DNA of 64,000 bases from Pseudoxanthomonas indica (lineage in GTDB: Bacteria > Pseudomonadota > Gammaproteobacteria > Xanthomonadales > Xanthomonadaceae), in the NCBI RefSeq assembly GCF_900167565.1, contig NZ_FUZV01000002.1:682001-746000 (forward strand), written 5' to 3'. The position numbers and the translations under genes are program-made. Positions 47,461 to 55,811 of the stretch are shown piece after piece. Below the pieces are notes generated by a model. It searched no databases. It had not been told where the DNA came from and saw only the letters and a program-made list of their open reading frames with translations. Every line of letters begins with the position of its first letter. Position 1 is the stretch's first letter.

Positions 47461-47548
47461 GGAATTTCCGGTTGGGTGCCGGGGTGGGATGTCTTCGTTT
47501 CCAACGTCGGTGCCGTCATCATTCCGGCTTCGATGGCCCCATCCCAGC

Positions 47549-47639
47549 GTGTACTCGCCACATCCATGTGGCTCGCCCTTCGGGCGGCTTCGCCGTACAC
47601 ATCGGCATTCCTGCCGATGTGTCCCCCGCAGGCGGGGGA
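47549..47639. repeat. Cluster of palindromes between tdh and gntK
   Basis: Several perfect hairpins follow each other: CACAT/ATGTG (47559-47570), an 11-bp stem 47597-47607/47612-47622 with TTCC loop (ACACATCGGCA against its complement), and TCCCCCGC (47622-47629) / GCGGGGGA (47632-47639). GTGTAC at 47549 also matches GTACAC at 47595. The arrangement resembles REP/BIME-like intergenic elements and lies just after the tdh stop on the transcribed minus strand, so it may also end that transcript. Confidence 0.6.
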
Positions 47640-47666
47640 AGGAGCGTTCGGCGGAGCGTTGCCGGC

Positions 47667-48701
47667 TCAGGTCCAGCTCAACACCACCTTGCCGGCCTTA
47701 CCCGCTTCCATCAGGTCGAAACCCTTCTGGAAGTCGTCGATTGGCAGCTGGTGGGTCAGCACCTTGCCGAGCGGGAAGCCGGACAGCACCAGCTGGGTCA
47801 TCTTGTACCAGGTCTCGTACATCTTGCGGCCGTAGATGCCCTGCACGGTCAGGCCCTTGAAGATGATGCGATCCCAGTCGACCCCGGCGCCCTTGGGCAG
47901 GATGCCGAGCAACGCGATCTTGCCGCCGTGGTACATGCAGTCGAGCATGTCGTTGAAGGCGCGCGGGTTGCCGCTCATTTCCAGGCCCACGTCGAAGCCT
48001 TCCATGTGCAGGTCGGCCATCACGTCCTTGAGCGAGGTGTTGGACACGTTGACGACGCGGGTGGCGCCCATGTCGGCGGCGAGCTTGAGGCGGAAGTCGT
48101 TGACGTCGGTCACCACCACGTTGCGTGCGCCGATGTGCTTGCAGATGCCGGCGGCAATGATGCCGATGGGGCCGGCGCCGGTGATCAGCACGTCTTCGCC
48201 GACCACGTCGAACTCCAGCGCGCAGTGCGCGGCGTTGCCGTAGGGATCGAAGAAGGCGGCCAGTTCGCTCGGAATCTGATCCGGAATCGGCCACAGATTG
48301 CTGGCCGGCATCACCATGTACTCGGCGAACGCGCCATTGCGGTTCACGCCGATGCCGACGGTGTTGGGGCACAGGTGCGGGCGGCCGCCGCGGCAGTTGC
48401 GGCAATGGCCGCAGACGATATGGCCTTCGGCCGAGACGCGCTGGCCGACGGTGTAGCCGGTGACCGCCGAACCGAGCGCGGCAATGCGGCCGACGAACTC
48501 GTGGCCGATGGTCAGGCCCGGCTTGATGGTGCGCTGGCTCCATTCGTCCCACAGGTAGATGTGCAGGTCGGTACCGCAGATGGCGGTCTTTTCCAGCTTG
48601 ATCAGCACCTCGTTCGGGCCCGGCTGCGGCACCGGCACCTCTTCCAGCCAGATGCCCTTGCCGGCTTCGCGCTTGACCAGCGCCTTCATCGTTTGCGTCA
48701 T
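47667..48701 (-). CDS. tdh: L-threonine 3-dehydrogenase
   Basis: 344 aa (E. coli Tdh 341). Oxidises threonine to 2-amino-3-ketobutyrate with NAD; the product is the substrate of Kbl. Zinc alcohol dehydrogenase fold: catalytic Cys42 in [12 protein letters not shown], His67-Glu68 in IGHEFVG, structural-zinc Cys97, 100, 103 and 111, and nucleotide motif [15 protein letters not shown]. The ATG at 48701 starts the family sequence [11 protein letters not shown] perfect -10, TATAAT on the minus strand (48738-48743), lies 36 bases upstream of the start, without an obvious -35. kbl is not adjacent as in E. coli. Confidence 0.96.
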   Translation of the reverse strand: MTQTMKALVKREAGKGIWLEEVPVPQPGPNEVLIKLEKTAICGTDLHIYLWDEWSQRTIKPGLTIGHEFVGRIAALGSAVTGYTVGQRVSAEGHIVCGHCRNCRGGRPHLCPNTVGIGVNRNGAFAEYMVMPASNLWPIPDQIPSELAAFFDPYGNAAHCALEFDVVGEDVLITGAGPIGIIAAGICKHIGARNVVVTDVNDFRLKLAADMGATRVVNVSNTSLKDVMADLHMEGFDVGLEMSGNPRAFNDMLDCMYHGGKIALLGILPKGAGVDWDRIIFKGLTVQGIYGRKMYETWYKMTQLVLSGFPLGKVLTHQLPIDDFQKGFDLMEAGKAGKVVLSWT

Positions 48702-48853
48702 GGGACTGTGTTCCGGAGCGCTGGATTGAGGGCGCGGATTATACGCTGCCGCCCCCGGACGTATGGTCCGGCATAGGCCAGAAGTCATGGGCGGGCCGGG
48801 CATCCCCGGCCGGTACAATCGCCGATTCTTTATTTTTGACGGGGATAGCTCCT

Positions 48854-51019
48854 ATGCGATTGAACCTGCTTGCCGCCTCGCTCGCCGTGGCCTGTCTTGC
48901 GCCGGCCAGCCTTGCCATTGCCGGAGAAGGCATGTGGGTCCCGCAACAGCTGCCTGAAATCGCCGGCCCGCTGCAGAAAGCCGGGCTGAAGCTGACCGCC
49001 GAACAGCTGGCCGATCTGACCGGCGACCCGATGGGCGCCGTGGTCGCGCTGGGCGGCTGCACCGCCAGCTTCGTTTCGCCGCAGGGCCTGGTGGTCACCA
49101 ACCACCATTGCGCCTACGGCGCCATCCAGCTCAACTCCACCGCCGAGAAGAACCTGATCAAGGACGGCTTCAACCCGGCCACGATCGCCGATGAAGTCAG
49201 CGCCGGCCCGACCGCGCGCATCTATGTGCTGGACGACATCAAGGACGTCACCAGCGAAGCGCGCGCCGCCATTGCCGGTGCCAAGGACGCGCTGGGTCGC
49301 GCCAAGGCGCTGGATGCGTTCGAGAAGAAGCTGGTGGCCGAGTGCGAAGCCGAACCCGGCTTCCGCTGCCGCTTCTACAGCTTCTCCGGTGGCAACACCT
49401 ATCGCCTGTTCAAGAACCTGGAAATCAAGGACGTGCGCCTGGCGTACGCGCCTCCGGGCAGCGTCGGCAAGTTCGGCGGCGACATCGACAACTGGATGTG
49501 GCCGCGCCACACCGGCGACTTCTCGTTCTACCGCGCCTACGTGGGCAAGGACGGCAAGCCGGCGGCGTTCTCGAAGGACAACGTTCCTTACCAGCCCAAG
49601 CATTGGCTTAAGTTCGCCGACCAGGAACTGGGCGCCGGTGATTTCGTGATGGTGGCCGGTTACCCGGGTTCGACCAACCGTTACGCACTGGCCAGCGAAT
49701 TCGACAACACCGCAGCCTGGACCTATCCCACCGTCGCGCGCCATTACGAAGCGCTGATCGATCTGGTGCAGAAGGCCGGCAAGAGCAACCCGGACATCGC
49801 GGTGAAGTACGCCAGCGTGATGGCCGGCTGGAACAACACCAGCAAGAACTACGAAGGCCAGCTGGAAGGCTTCAAGCGCATCGACGCTGCTGGCCAGAAG
49901 CACGCCGAAGAAGCCGCCGTGCTCAAGTGGCTGAAGGGCCAGGGCAGCAAGGGCAAGGCCGCGCTCGACGCGCACGCCAAGCTGATTGCACTGGGCGAGC
50001 AGGCCAAGGCCACGCGTGACCGCGATCTGATCTTCCGCCAGTTCAGCATGAGCGGTGCGATTGGCGCGGCGACTTCGATGTATCGCCTGTCGATTGAAAA
50101 CGAAAAGCCCAACGCCGAGCGCGAGAGCGGCTACCAGGAACGCGACCTGCCGACCCTGGAAGGCACCATGAAGCAGATGGAACGCCGCTACGTGCCGGCG
50201 ATGGATCGGCAGCTGCAGGCCTACTGGCTGGGCGAGTACGTCAAGCTGCCGGCAGCGCAGCGCGTCGCCGCGGTGGACACCTGGCTGGGTGGCAACGACA
50301 GCGCGGCGATCAACCGCGCCCTGGACAAGCTGGCCGGCACGCAACTGGGCAACACCGAAGAACGCCTGAAGTGGTTGAAGGCTGATCGCAAGGCGTTCGA
50401 GGCCAGCAACGATCCGGCCATCCAGTACGCCGTGACGGTGATGCCGACCCTGCTCAAGCTGGAGCAGGAGCGCAAGGTGCGCGAAGGCGAATCGCTGCTC
50501 GCGCGTCCGACCTACCTGCAGGCGGTGGCTGATTACAAGAAGAGCCAGGGCGAGTTCGTCTATCCGGACGCCAACCTCTCGCTGCGCATCACCTTCGGCA
50601 ACGTGATGGGCTACGAGCCCAAGGACGGCGTGAGCTACACCCCGTTCACCACGCTCGAAGGCGTGGTCGCCAAGGAAACCGGCGCCGATCCGTTCGACTC
50701 GCCGAAGGCGCTGATCGATGCGGTCAAGGCCAAGCGTTATGGCGGCCTGGAAGACAAGCGCATCGGCTCGGTGCCGGTGAACTACCTGTCGGATCTGGAC
50801 ATCACCGGCGGCAACTCCGGCTCGCCGGTGCTCGACGCACACGGCAAGCTGGTCGGCCTGGCGTTCGACGGCAACTGGGAATCGGTGAGCTCCAACTGGG
50901 TGTTCGATCCCAAGATGACCCGCATGATCGCCGTCGACGGCCGTTACCTGCGCTGGATCATGCAAGAGGTGTATCCGAGCCCGCGTTTGCTGGAAGAGTT
51001 GAACGTTTCCAAGAAGTAA
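48854..51019 (+). CDS. S46-family dipeptidyl peptidase (DPP7-type)
   Basis: 721 aa. The signal peptide is about 1-24. S46 serine peptidases release dipeptides from peptide N-termini in the periplasm and are typical of Bacteroidetes and xanthomonads. The catalytic triad is visible: His in VTNHHCAYGA (about residue 85), Asp212 in GGDIDNWMWPRHTGDF, Ser655 in ITGGNSGSPV. At position 673, 18 residues after the Ser, there is Gly (FDGNWES); DPP11-type enzymes have Arg there and prefer acidic residues, so this copy is DPP7-like with broader, hydrophobic preference. That assignment rests on family knowledge. TACAAT (48814-48819) is a candidate -10; a terminator follows. Confidence 0.94.
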   Translation: MRLNLLAASLAVACLAPASLAIAGEGMWVPQQLPEIAGPLQKAGLKLTAEQLADLTGDPMGAVVALGGCTASFVSPQGLVVTNHHCAYGAIQLNSTAEKNLIKDGFNPATIADEVSAGPTARIYVLDDIKDVTSEARAAIAGAKDALGRAKALDAFEKKLVAECEAEPGFRCRFYSFSGGNTYRLFKNLEIKDVRLAYAPPGSVGKFGGDIDNWMWPRHTGDFSFYRAYVGKDGKPAAFSKDNVPYQPKHWLKFADQELGAGDFVMVAGYPGSTNRYALASEFDNTAAWTYPTVARHYEALIDLVQKAGKSNPDIAVKYASVMAGWNNTSKNYEGQLEGFKRIDAAGQKHAEEAAVLKWLKGQGSKGKAALDAHAKLIALGEQAKATRDRDLIFRQFSMSGAIGAATSMYRLSIENEKPNAERESGYQERDLPTLEGTMKQMERRYVPAMDRQLQAYWLGEYVKLPAAQRVAAVDTWLGGNDSAAINRALDKLAGTQLGNTEERLKWLKADRKAFEASNDPAIQYAVTVMPTLLKLEQERKVREGESLLARPTYLQAVADYKKSQGEFVYPDANLSLRITFGNVMGYEPKDGVSYTPFTTLEGVVAKETGADPFDSPKALIDAVKAKRYGGLEDKRIGSVPVNYLSDLDITGGNSGSPVLDAHGKLVGLAFDGNWESVSSNWVFDPKMTRMIAVDGRYLRWIMQEVYPSPRLLEELNVSKK

Positions 51020-51044
51020 GCGCTGCACGCAATCCGCTGCTCAA

Positions 51045-51072
51045 CAACGGCCCCTCTGCGAAGGGGCCGTTG
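51045..51072 (+). terminator. Hairpin terminator after the S46 peptidase gene
   Basis: A perfect 11-bp stem CAACGGCCCCT (51045-51055) / AGGGGCCGTTG (51062-51072) with a 6-nt loop, 25 bp after the stop. The following T-run is weak (TCGTTTCG). Confidence 0.75.
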
Positions 51073-51175
51073 TCGTTTCGGCGGTAGCCAAATGGTCTGC
51101 CCCTTACCAACGGGCTGGGGCGATGCCAGAGCCAACCCGCTACAATCCGCTCCCACCCCCCGCACAGACCCCCGC

Positions 51176-51820
51176 ATGCGCATCCTGCTTGCCCGCCACG
51201 GCGAAACCCCGTGGAACGCCGAAGGCCGCTACCAGGGCCAGATCGACATTCCGCTGTCACCGGTAGGCGAGGCACAGGCCAAGGCGCTGGGCGAGCGGCT
51301 ACGCGACATCCCGATTACCCGCGCGGTCGCGTCGCCGCTGACCCGCGCCGCCACCACCGCGCGCTTTGCGCTGGGTGAGTCGCGCGCCGACATGCTGGAA
51401 CTCGACCCCGAACTGCAGGAAATCGCCCACGGCGAGTGGGAAGGCCTGCTGGCGAGCGAAATCCTCGACAAGGACCCGGCCCGCCTGCAAGCTTGGCGCG
51501 AAGAACCCGACACCGTGCTGATGCCCGGCGGCGAATCGCTGCGGCAGGTGCTGGATCGCTCCTGGCGCGGCCTGGCCCGCGCCGCCGAAGGCCTGGGCGA
51601 TGGCGACACCTTGCTGGTGGTGGCGCACGACGCCGTCAACCGCGTGATCCTGTGCCGCATCCTCGGCCTGCCCATCAGCAAGCTGTGGACCTTCCGCCAG
51701 GCGCCGACCACGCTCAACCTGCTCGAAGGCCCGGACGTGGAGCGTTTGGAAGTGGTGCGCCTGAACGACTGCGCCCACCACACCCCGTTCTTCGGCGAAG
51801 CCAAACACCGCGCGCTGTAA
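51176..51820 (+). CDS. Histidine phosphatase family protein (phosphoglycerate mutase-like)
   Basis: 214 aa. The phosphohistidine motif LLARHGETPWNAEGRYQGQ with the RHG core stands at residue 7-9, with Arg in SPLTRAATTA, the acid in ELQEIAHGEWEGL and the second His in LLVVAHDAVNRVIL. This clan includes GpmB-type mutases, CobC alpha-ribazole phosphatase and broad phosphatases; without cobalamin genes nearby the substrate stays open. TACAAT at 51141-51146 could be the -10. It is followed by a short imperfect hairpin. Confidence 0.9.
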   Translation: MRILLARHGETPWNAEGRYQGQIDIPLSPVGEAQAKALGERLRDIPITRAVASPLTRAATTARFALGESRADMLELDPELQEIAHGEWEGLLASEILDKDPARLQAWREEPDTVLMPGGESLRQVLDRSWRGLARAAEGLGDGDTLLVVAHDAVNRVILCRILGLPISKLWTFRQAPTTLNLLEGPDVERLEVVRLNDCAHHTPFFGEAKHRAL

Positions 51821-51832
51821 CCGGCTTTCGCT

Positions 51833-51858
51833 GCTTCCCCTGCAACGCGGGGGAAGGC
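51833..51858. repeat. Imperfect hairpin after the histidine phosphatase gene
   Basis: TTCCCC (51835-51840) pairs with GGGGAA (51850-51855), flanked by further partial pairing. The arm sequence resembles the TCCCCCGC/GCGGGGGA hairpin at 47622-47639, so both may be members of one short intergenic repeat family. May act as terminator. Confidence 0.4.
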
Positions 51859-51926
51859 CGGAATGGGGGCAAAACCCTCGCGCTGATCCAAGCGCTTGCA
51901 GGATTGATGAATCGAAGGGGAGTTCG

Positions 51927-52760
51927 ATGAAGCGGCATCCAAGACTGCGCCTGTTGGCGATGTGGTTGAGCCTGTGCGCCAGCGTATCCGCTCATGCCGG
52001 CAGCGCGGCCGACTTGCCCATCCAGCCTCCGCACTATCCCGCCGAGCTGGCCAAATCCGGCGCCGAAGGCACCACCATCCTGCTGCTGACCACCGACACC
52101 GAAGGCAAGGTCGTCGCGGTGGAAGTGGAAACATCCTCCGGCTACGAAGCCCTCGATCAAGCCGCCACCGATGCGGCGTTGCTGTGGCGATTCAATCCCG
52201 CCGGCAACGGCCAGACGATGCCGCGCATCCGCGTCCCCGTCGAATTCCGCATCCCGACGCCGTCCGAATCCGACGACATGGCAGCGGCCACCGACACGCC
52301 CAGCCTGGAAGAACATCGTCACTGGCAGCAACTCTGGCAGCAGATGCAGGTGGCGCCCGTGGCCACGGCGCGCGACGGCAGTCTGCCCGGCTATCTCACC
52401 GATCCCTTGCCGCTGCCGGCCGAGAGCGCCGAGGCCATCGTGCAACTGCTCAATGAGAAGGCGACCCGACAACCCGAAAGCGAAGACGGCGTCATCCGCT
52501 ACGAATGGTCCGAGGGTCCGCTCATCAGCTTCTACGAGGTATTCGACGCCGGCTGGTCCAACAACCTGACCGTGCTGCGCTCGCGCCTGGTCACCGACGG
52601 CCAGCACGCCTTCTGGATGCAGCGCTATCAGTGCGACGCACCCGACCCGGCCGAGTGCACGCGCTTTGAAGCGCGCCTGCGCAAGGCGCCGCGCCAACGC
52701 GGCCTGGATCCACCTCTGCCTCCGCCGCCACCGCCGCCACCCGCGCCGCCGCCTGCGTAA
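51927..52760 (+). CDS. Exported protein with TonB C-terminal-like domain
   Basis: 277 aa. A signal peptide (LRLLAMWLSLCASVSAHAGS) is followed at about 30-105 by a TonB-C fold: QPPHYPAELAKSGAEGTTIL, VEVETSSGYEALDQAATDAA, WRFNPA. Real TonB has a transmembrane anchor, a Pro-rich spacer and the domain at the C-terminus; here the domain is N-terminal, unanchored, and the Pro-rich stretch is at the very C-terminus (LPPPPPPPPAPPPA). The middle part (about 115-260) is not recognised. So it is unlikely to energise receptors by itself. Starts 106 bp after the preceding gene. Confidence 0.75.
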   Translation: MKRHPRLRLLAMWLSLCASVSAHAGSAADLPIQPPHYPAELAKSGAEGTTILLLTTDTEGKVVAVEVETSSGYEALDQAATDAALLWRFNPAGNGQTMPRIRVPVEFRIPTPSESDDMAAATDTPSLEEHRHWQQLWQQMQVAPVATARDGSLPGYLTDPLPLPAESAEAIVQLLNEKATRQPESEDGVIRYEWSEGPLISFYEVFDAGWSNNLTVLRSRLVTDGQHAFWMQRYQCDAPDPAECTRFEARLRKAPRQRGLDPPLPPPPPPPPAPPPA

Positions 52761-52803
52761 GCCGGGCTTTCGCGGCAGGCGTCCCGCGTTCTACGATCCT
52801 GCC

Positions 52804-54078
52804 ATGAGCGACACCCTCACCACTCTCGACGACTGGCTCGAATACATCGAACGCCAGCATCCGCGCAGCATCGCGCTGGGCCTGGATCGCGTGCGCGCGG
52901 TGGCCACCGCGATGGGCCTGGGCAAGCCGGCCGCGCAGGTCATCACCATTGGCGGCACCAACGGCAAGGGCTCGACCGTGGCCTTTGTCGAAGCTATCGC
53001 GCGCGCGGCGGGCTGGCGCGTGGGCGCCTACACCTCGCCACATCTGCTGCATTACAACGAGCGCGTGCGCATTGATGGCGATGAAGCCAGCGACGCGCAG
53101 CTGATCCAGGCGTTCGTCGAAGTGGAAGCCGCACGGGGCGAAACCGCGCTGACCTATTTCGAGTACGGCACCCTGGCCGCTTTGTGGCTGTTCGAGCAGG
53201 CGCAGCTGGATCTGGCGGTGCTGGAAGTGGGCCTGGGCGGTCGCCTCGACGCGGTGAACCTGGTGGACGCGGACGTGGCGGTGATCACCACCGTCGATAT
53301 CGATCACACCGACTGGCTGGGCCCGGATCGCGAGAGCATTGGCGCGGAAAAGGCGGGCATCGCCCGTGCCTGGAAGCCGCTGGTGCTGGGCGAAATCGAT
53401 TCGCCCTCCACCGTGCTACGCCACGCCTACGCCATCGGCGCCAATGCACTGCGGCTGGGCAGCGATTTTTTCCAGGAAGCCATCGACGAGCAGACTTGGC
53501 GCTGGCGCGAGGTGGGCGCCGAACTGGAACTGCCGCATCCGCCGCTGGCGGGCGCCATTCAACGCAACAATGCCGCCGCCGCCATCGCCGCGCTGCGGGC
53601 GCTCGGCACGCCGCCGCCGGATGCCGCGTTCGCGGCAGGCATTGCCGCCGCGCGCTTGCCGGGCCGGCTGCAGCCGCTGCAACGTGATGGCGTGGAGTTC
53701 GTGATCGATGTGGGCCACAACCCGCAGGCCGCGCGCGAACTGGCGGCCTGGCTGCGCGCGCAGCCCGCGCGCACCACGCAATTGGTGTATGCGGCGCTGG
53801 CTGACAAGGACGCCCAGAGCGTGGTGGCGGCGTTCGACGATCTGGACGTGCGCTGGCATCTGGCCGGGCTGGAGCCGGGCGCGGCGCGTGGTCAGACCGT
53901 GCAGGCGCTGGCCGGTCGATTGGCGAAGACCCGCGCCGCAGATGCCGGCACGCATGACGACGTGGCCACTGCACTGGATGCCGCGCAGATCGCGGCGGGC
54001 GAGGGTGGTCGCGTGCTGGTGTTCGGCTCCTTCCACACCGTTGCCGAGGCCTTGCGCCACCTGCGTTCATCGGATTGA
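52804..54078 (+). CDS. folC: Folylpolyglutamate synthase / dihydrofolate synthase
   Basis: 424 aa. Adds glutamate to dihydropteroate and to folates, using ATP. Mur-ligase-like fold: ITIGGTNGKGST P-loop (about residues 47-58), YTSPHLLHYNERVRIDG, TYFEYGTLAALWLF, LEVGLGGRLDAVN, TTVDIDHTDWLG, GAIQRNNAAAAIAAL and DVGHNPQAAREL. The ATG at 52804 begins the family sequence. Here folC leads the chain folC-dedD-cvpA-purF; accD, often upstream of folC, is not present. Confidence 0.95.
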   Translation: MSDTLTTLDDWLEYIERQHPRSIALGLDRVRAVATAMGLGKPAAQVITIGGTNGKGSTVAFVEAIARAAGWRVGAYTSPHLLHYNERVRIDGDEASDAQLIQAFVEVEAARGETALTYFEYGTLAALWLFEQAQLDLAVLEVGLGGRLDAVNLVDADVAVITTVDIDHTDWLGPDRESIGAEKAGIARAWKPLVLGEIDSPSTVLRHAYAIGANALRLGSDFFQEAIDEQTWRWREVGAELELPHPPLAGAIQRNNAAAAIAALRALGTPPPDAAFAAGIAAARLPGRLQPLQRDGVEFVIDVGHNPQAARELAAWLRAQPARTTQLVYAALADKDAQSVVAAFDDLDVRWHLAGLEPGAARGQTVQALAGRLAKTRAADAGTHDDVATALDAAQIAAGEGGRVLVFGSFHTVAEALRHLRSSD

Positions 54079-54145
54079 CGGGCCGCGCGCGAACAGCGCC
54101 GTATAATCGCCGGGCATCTTCCCCCGGCGAGGTACGTGGCATCCG

Positions 54146-55162
54146 ATGGATACGGCTCTGAAGCAGCGTCTGATCGGCGCAGTCGTTCTGGTGGCGCTGG
54201 CCGTCATCTTCCTGCCGATGCTGGTCAAGGGTCCGGCCCCTGACAGCGGCGTCTCCGATATCCCGCTCAAGGTGCCCGATGCACCCGATGGCCAGTTCGA
54301 AACCCGCGAACTGCCGCTGGTGACGCCGGGTGACGCGCCTGCGGGCGGTGCGGTCGGCCTGCCGGCCAACACCGCGCCCAATCCCGATGCCGCGGCGCTG
54401 GCCAATCCGGCCGACGCCGGCGCCATGCCCGCCACCGCCGCGGCCGGCAATTACGCGGTCAGCTTTGGCGCCTACGCCAGCCCGGCCGATGCCGCTGCCG
54501 TGGTCGCGCGCCTGAAGCAGGCCAAGCTGCCCGGTTACAGCGAAACCGCCACCGTCAATGGCCGCACCGCCTATCGCGTGCGGATTGGTCCGTATGCGGA
54601 TCAGGCCACGGCCGAGTCGATGCGCCTGGAAGCAGTGAAGGTGCGCAACGACGTCAATGCCAAGGTGGTGGTGCTGGATGCCACCGCTGCCGCCGCGGCG
54701 CCGACGCCTTCGGTCGCGCAGGCTGCGCCGGCCAGCGCGGGGGGCGTGATCACCGAAGCGCTGCCGCCGGAGCCCGCCAAACCCAATCCCACTCCCGCGC
54801 CTGCGGCCGCGAGCAAGCCGGCCACGGTCCCGGCGACGCCGGCGGCCAAGCCCGCCGAAGCGCCCAAGCCGGTCGCCGCCGCACCCAAGCCTGCCGCGAC
54901 GAGTCCGAGCGCACCGGCCGCGTCCAGCGTCGGCTTCGCCGTGCAATTGGGCGCCTTTGCCAAGGCCGAAGACGCCAACGCCCTGCGCGACAAGGTGCGC
55001 GCGGGTGGCTACAGCGCCTTTGTCGAACAGGTCCGCACCGACAAGGGCACGCTCAACCGCGTTCGGGTCGGCCCGGTGGCCAGCCGCGCCGAGGCCGATA
55101 CGCTCAAGGCGCAGGTGGCTTCCAAGTTCGGCATCAACGGCATGGTGCGACCGCATCCGTGA
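54146..55162 (+). CDS. dedD: DedD-like cell-division protein with two SPOR domains
   Basis: 338 aa, against ~220 for E. coli DedD. One N-terminal transmembrane helix (LIGAVVLVALAVIFLPMLV) anchors it in the inner membrane. It carries two SPOR peptidoglycan-binding domains, about 103-180 (VSFGAYASPADAAAVVARLK; AYRVRIGPYAD) and about 262-338 (VGFAVQLGAFAKAEDANALR; NRVRVGPVASRAEAD), separated by a long Ala/Pro/Lys linker. SPOR proteins gather at division septa by binding denuded glycan. A TATAAT at 54102-54107 suggests its own promoter after folC. Position between folC and cvpA matches dedD in other gammaproteobacteria. Confidence 0.88.
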   Translation: MDTALKQRLIGAVVLVALAVIFLPMLVKGPAPDSGVSDIPLKVPDAPDGQFETRELPLVTPGDAPAGGAVGLPANTAPNPDAAALANPADAGAMPATAAAGNYAVSFGAYASPADAAAVVARLKQAKLPGYSETATVNGRTAYRVRIGPYADQATAESMRLEAVKVRNDVNAKVVVLDATAAAAAPTPSVAQAAPASAGGVITEALPPEPAKPNPTPAPAAASKPATVPATPAAKPAEAPKPVAAAPKPAATSPSAPAASSVGFAVQLGAFAKAEDANALRDKVRAGGYSAFVEQVRTDKGTLNRVRVGPVASRAEADTLKAQVASKFGINGMVRPHP

Positions 55163-55196
55163 TGACCTCGCCTGATCCCGGGATGAGGGCTGCCCG

Positions 55197-55790
55197 ATGA
55201 CCTCCCTGGATCTGGTGCTGGCCGGCGTCATCCTGGCGTCGGCGCTGTTTGGCCTGTTCCGCGGTTTCATCAGCGCGCTGGCCTCGCTGCTGGCCTGGGT
55301 GCTGGCGGGCTGGGCCGCATTCCACTACGGCGCGGCCGTGGCGGTGTTGCTGGCCGAGGGCGGCACGCCGGAAGCCACCGAGCTGTTTGGCGGTTACGCG
55401 CTGTGCTTCATCGCGGTGATGATCGTGGTGGGCCTGATTGGCTGGGCGGTCAGATTGCTGGTGAAGGCGATCGGCCTGTCCAGCCTGGATCGCCTGCTGG
55501 GCCTGGCGCTGGGCGCGATTCGCGGCGTTTTCATCGCGGTGGTGATGGTGCTGCTGATGGCCTTCACCGCCTTGCCGCGCGGCCCCGGCTGGCAGCAGGC
55601 GCAACTGCTGCCCCACCTGATTCCCGCTGCGCAATGGCTGAGCCGTTGGTTACCGGAATGGACTGTGCAGGAATTGGATTTTGGCAATGGCCCGCTGGCG
55701 GGCGATAATGACGGCCTTCTCGCCTTACCCCCGCCGCTGGACGACCCCGGCGCGCCGCCCGCGCCCGAAACCCCGCCAGCGTCGAACTGA
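55197..55790 (+). CDS. cvpA: CvpA-family inner membrane protein
   Basis: 197 aa with four transmembrane helices (DLVLAGVILASALFGLFRGF; ALASLLAWVLAGWAAFHYG; CFIAVMIVVGLIGWAVRLL; IRGVFIAVVMVLLMAFTALP). GFISALASLLAWVL is the CvpA signature start. The family was named for colicin V production and is now linked to envelope stress and purine gene co-regulation; its molecular role is uncertain. The C-terminus is Pro-rich (APPAPETPPAS). It starts 34 bp after dedD and precedes purF by 21 bp, the classic cvpA-purF pair. Confidence 0.93.
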   Translation: MTSLDLVLAGVILASALFGLFRGFISALASLLAWVLAGWAAFHYGAAVAVLLAEGGTPEATELFGGYALCFIAVMIVVGLIGWAVRLLVKAIGLSSLDRLLGLALGAIRGVFIAVVMVLLMAFTALPRGPGWQQAQLLPHLIPAAQWLSRWLPEWTVQELDFGNGPLAGDNDGLLALPPPLDDPGAPPAPETPPASN

Positions 55791-55811
55791 ACTCGAACCG
55801 GAGTACGCCCC

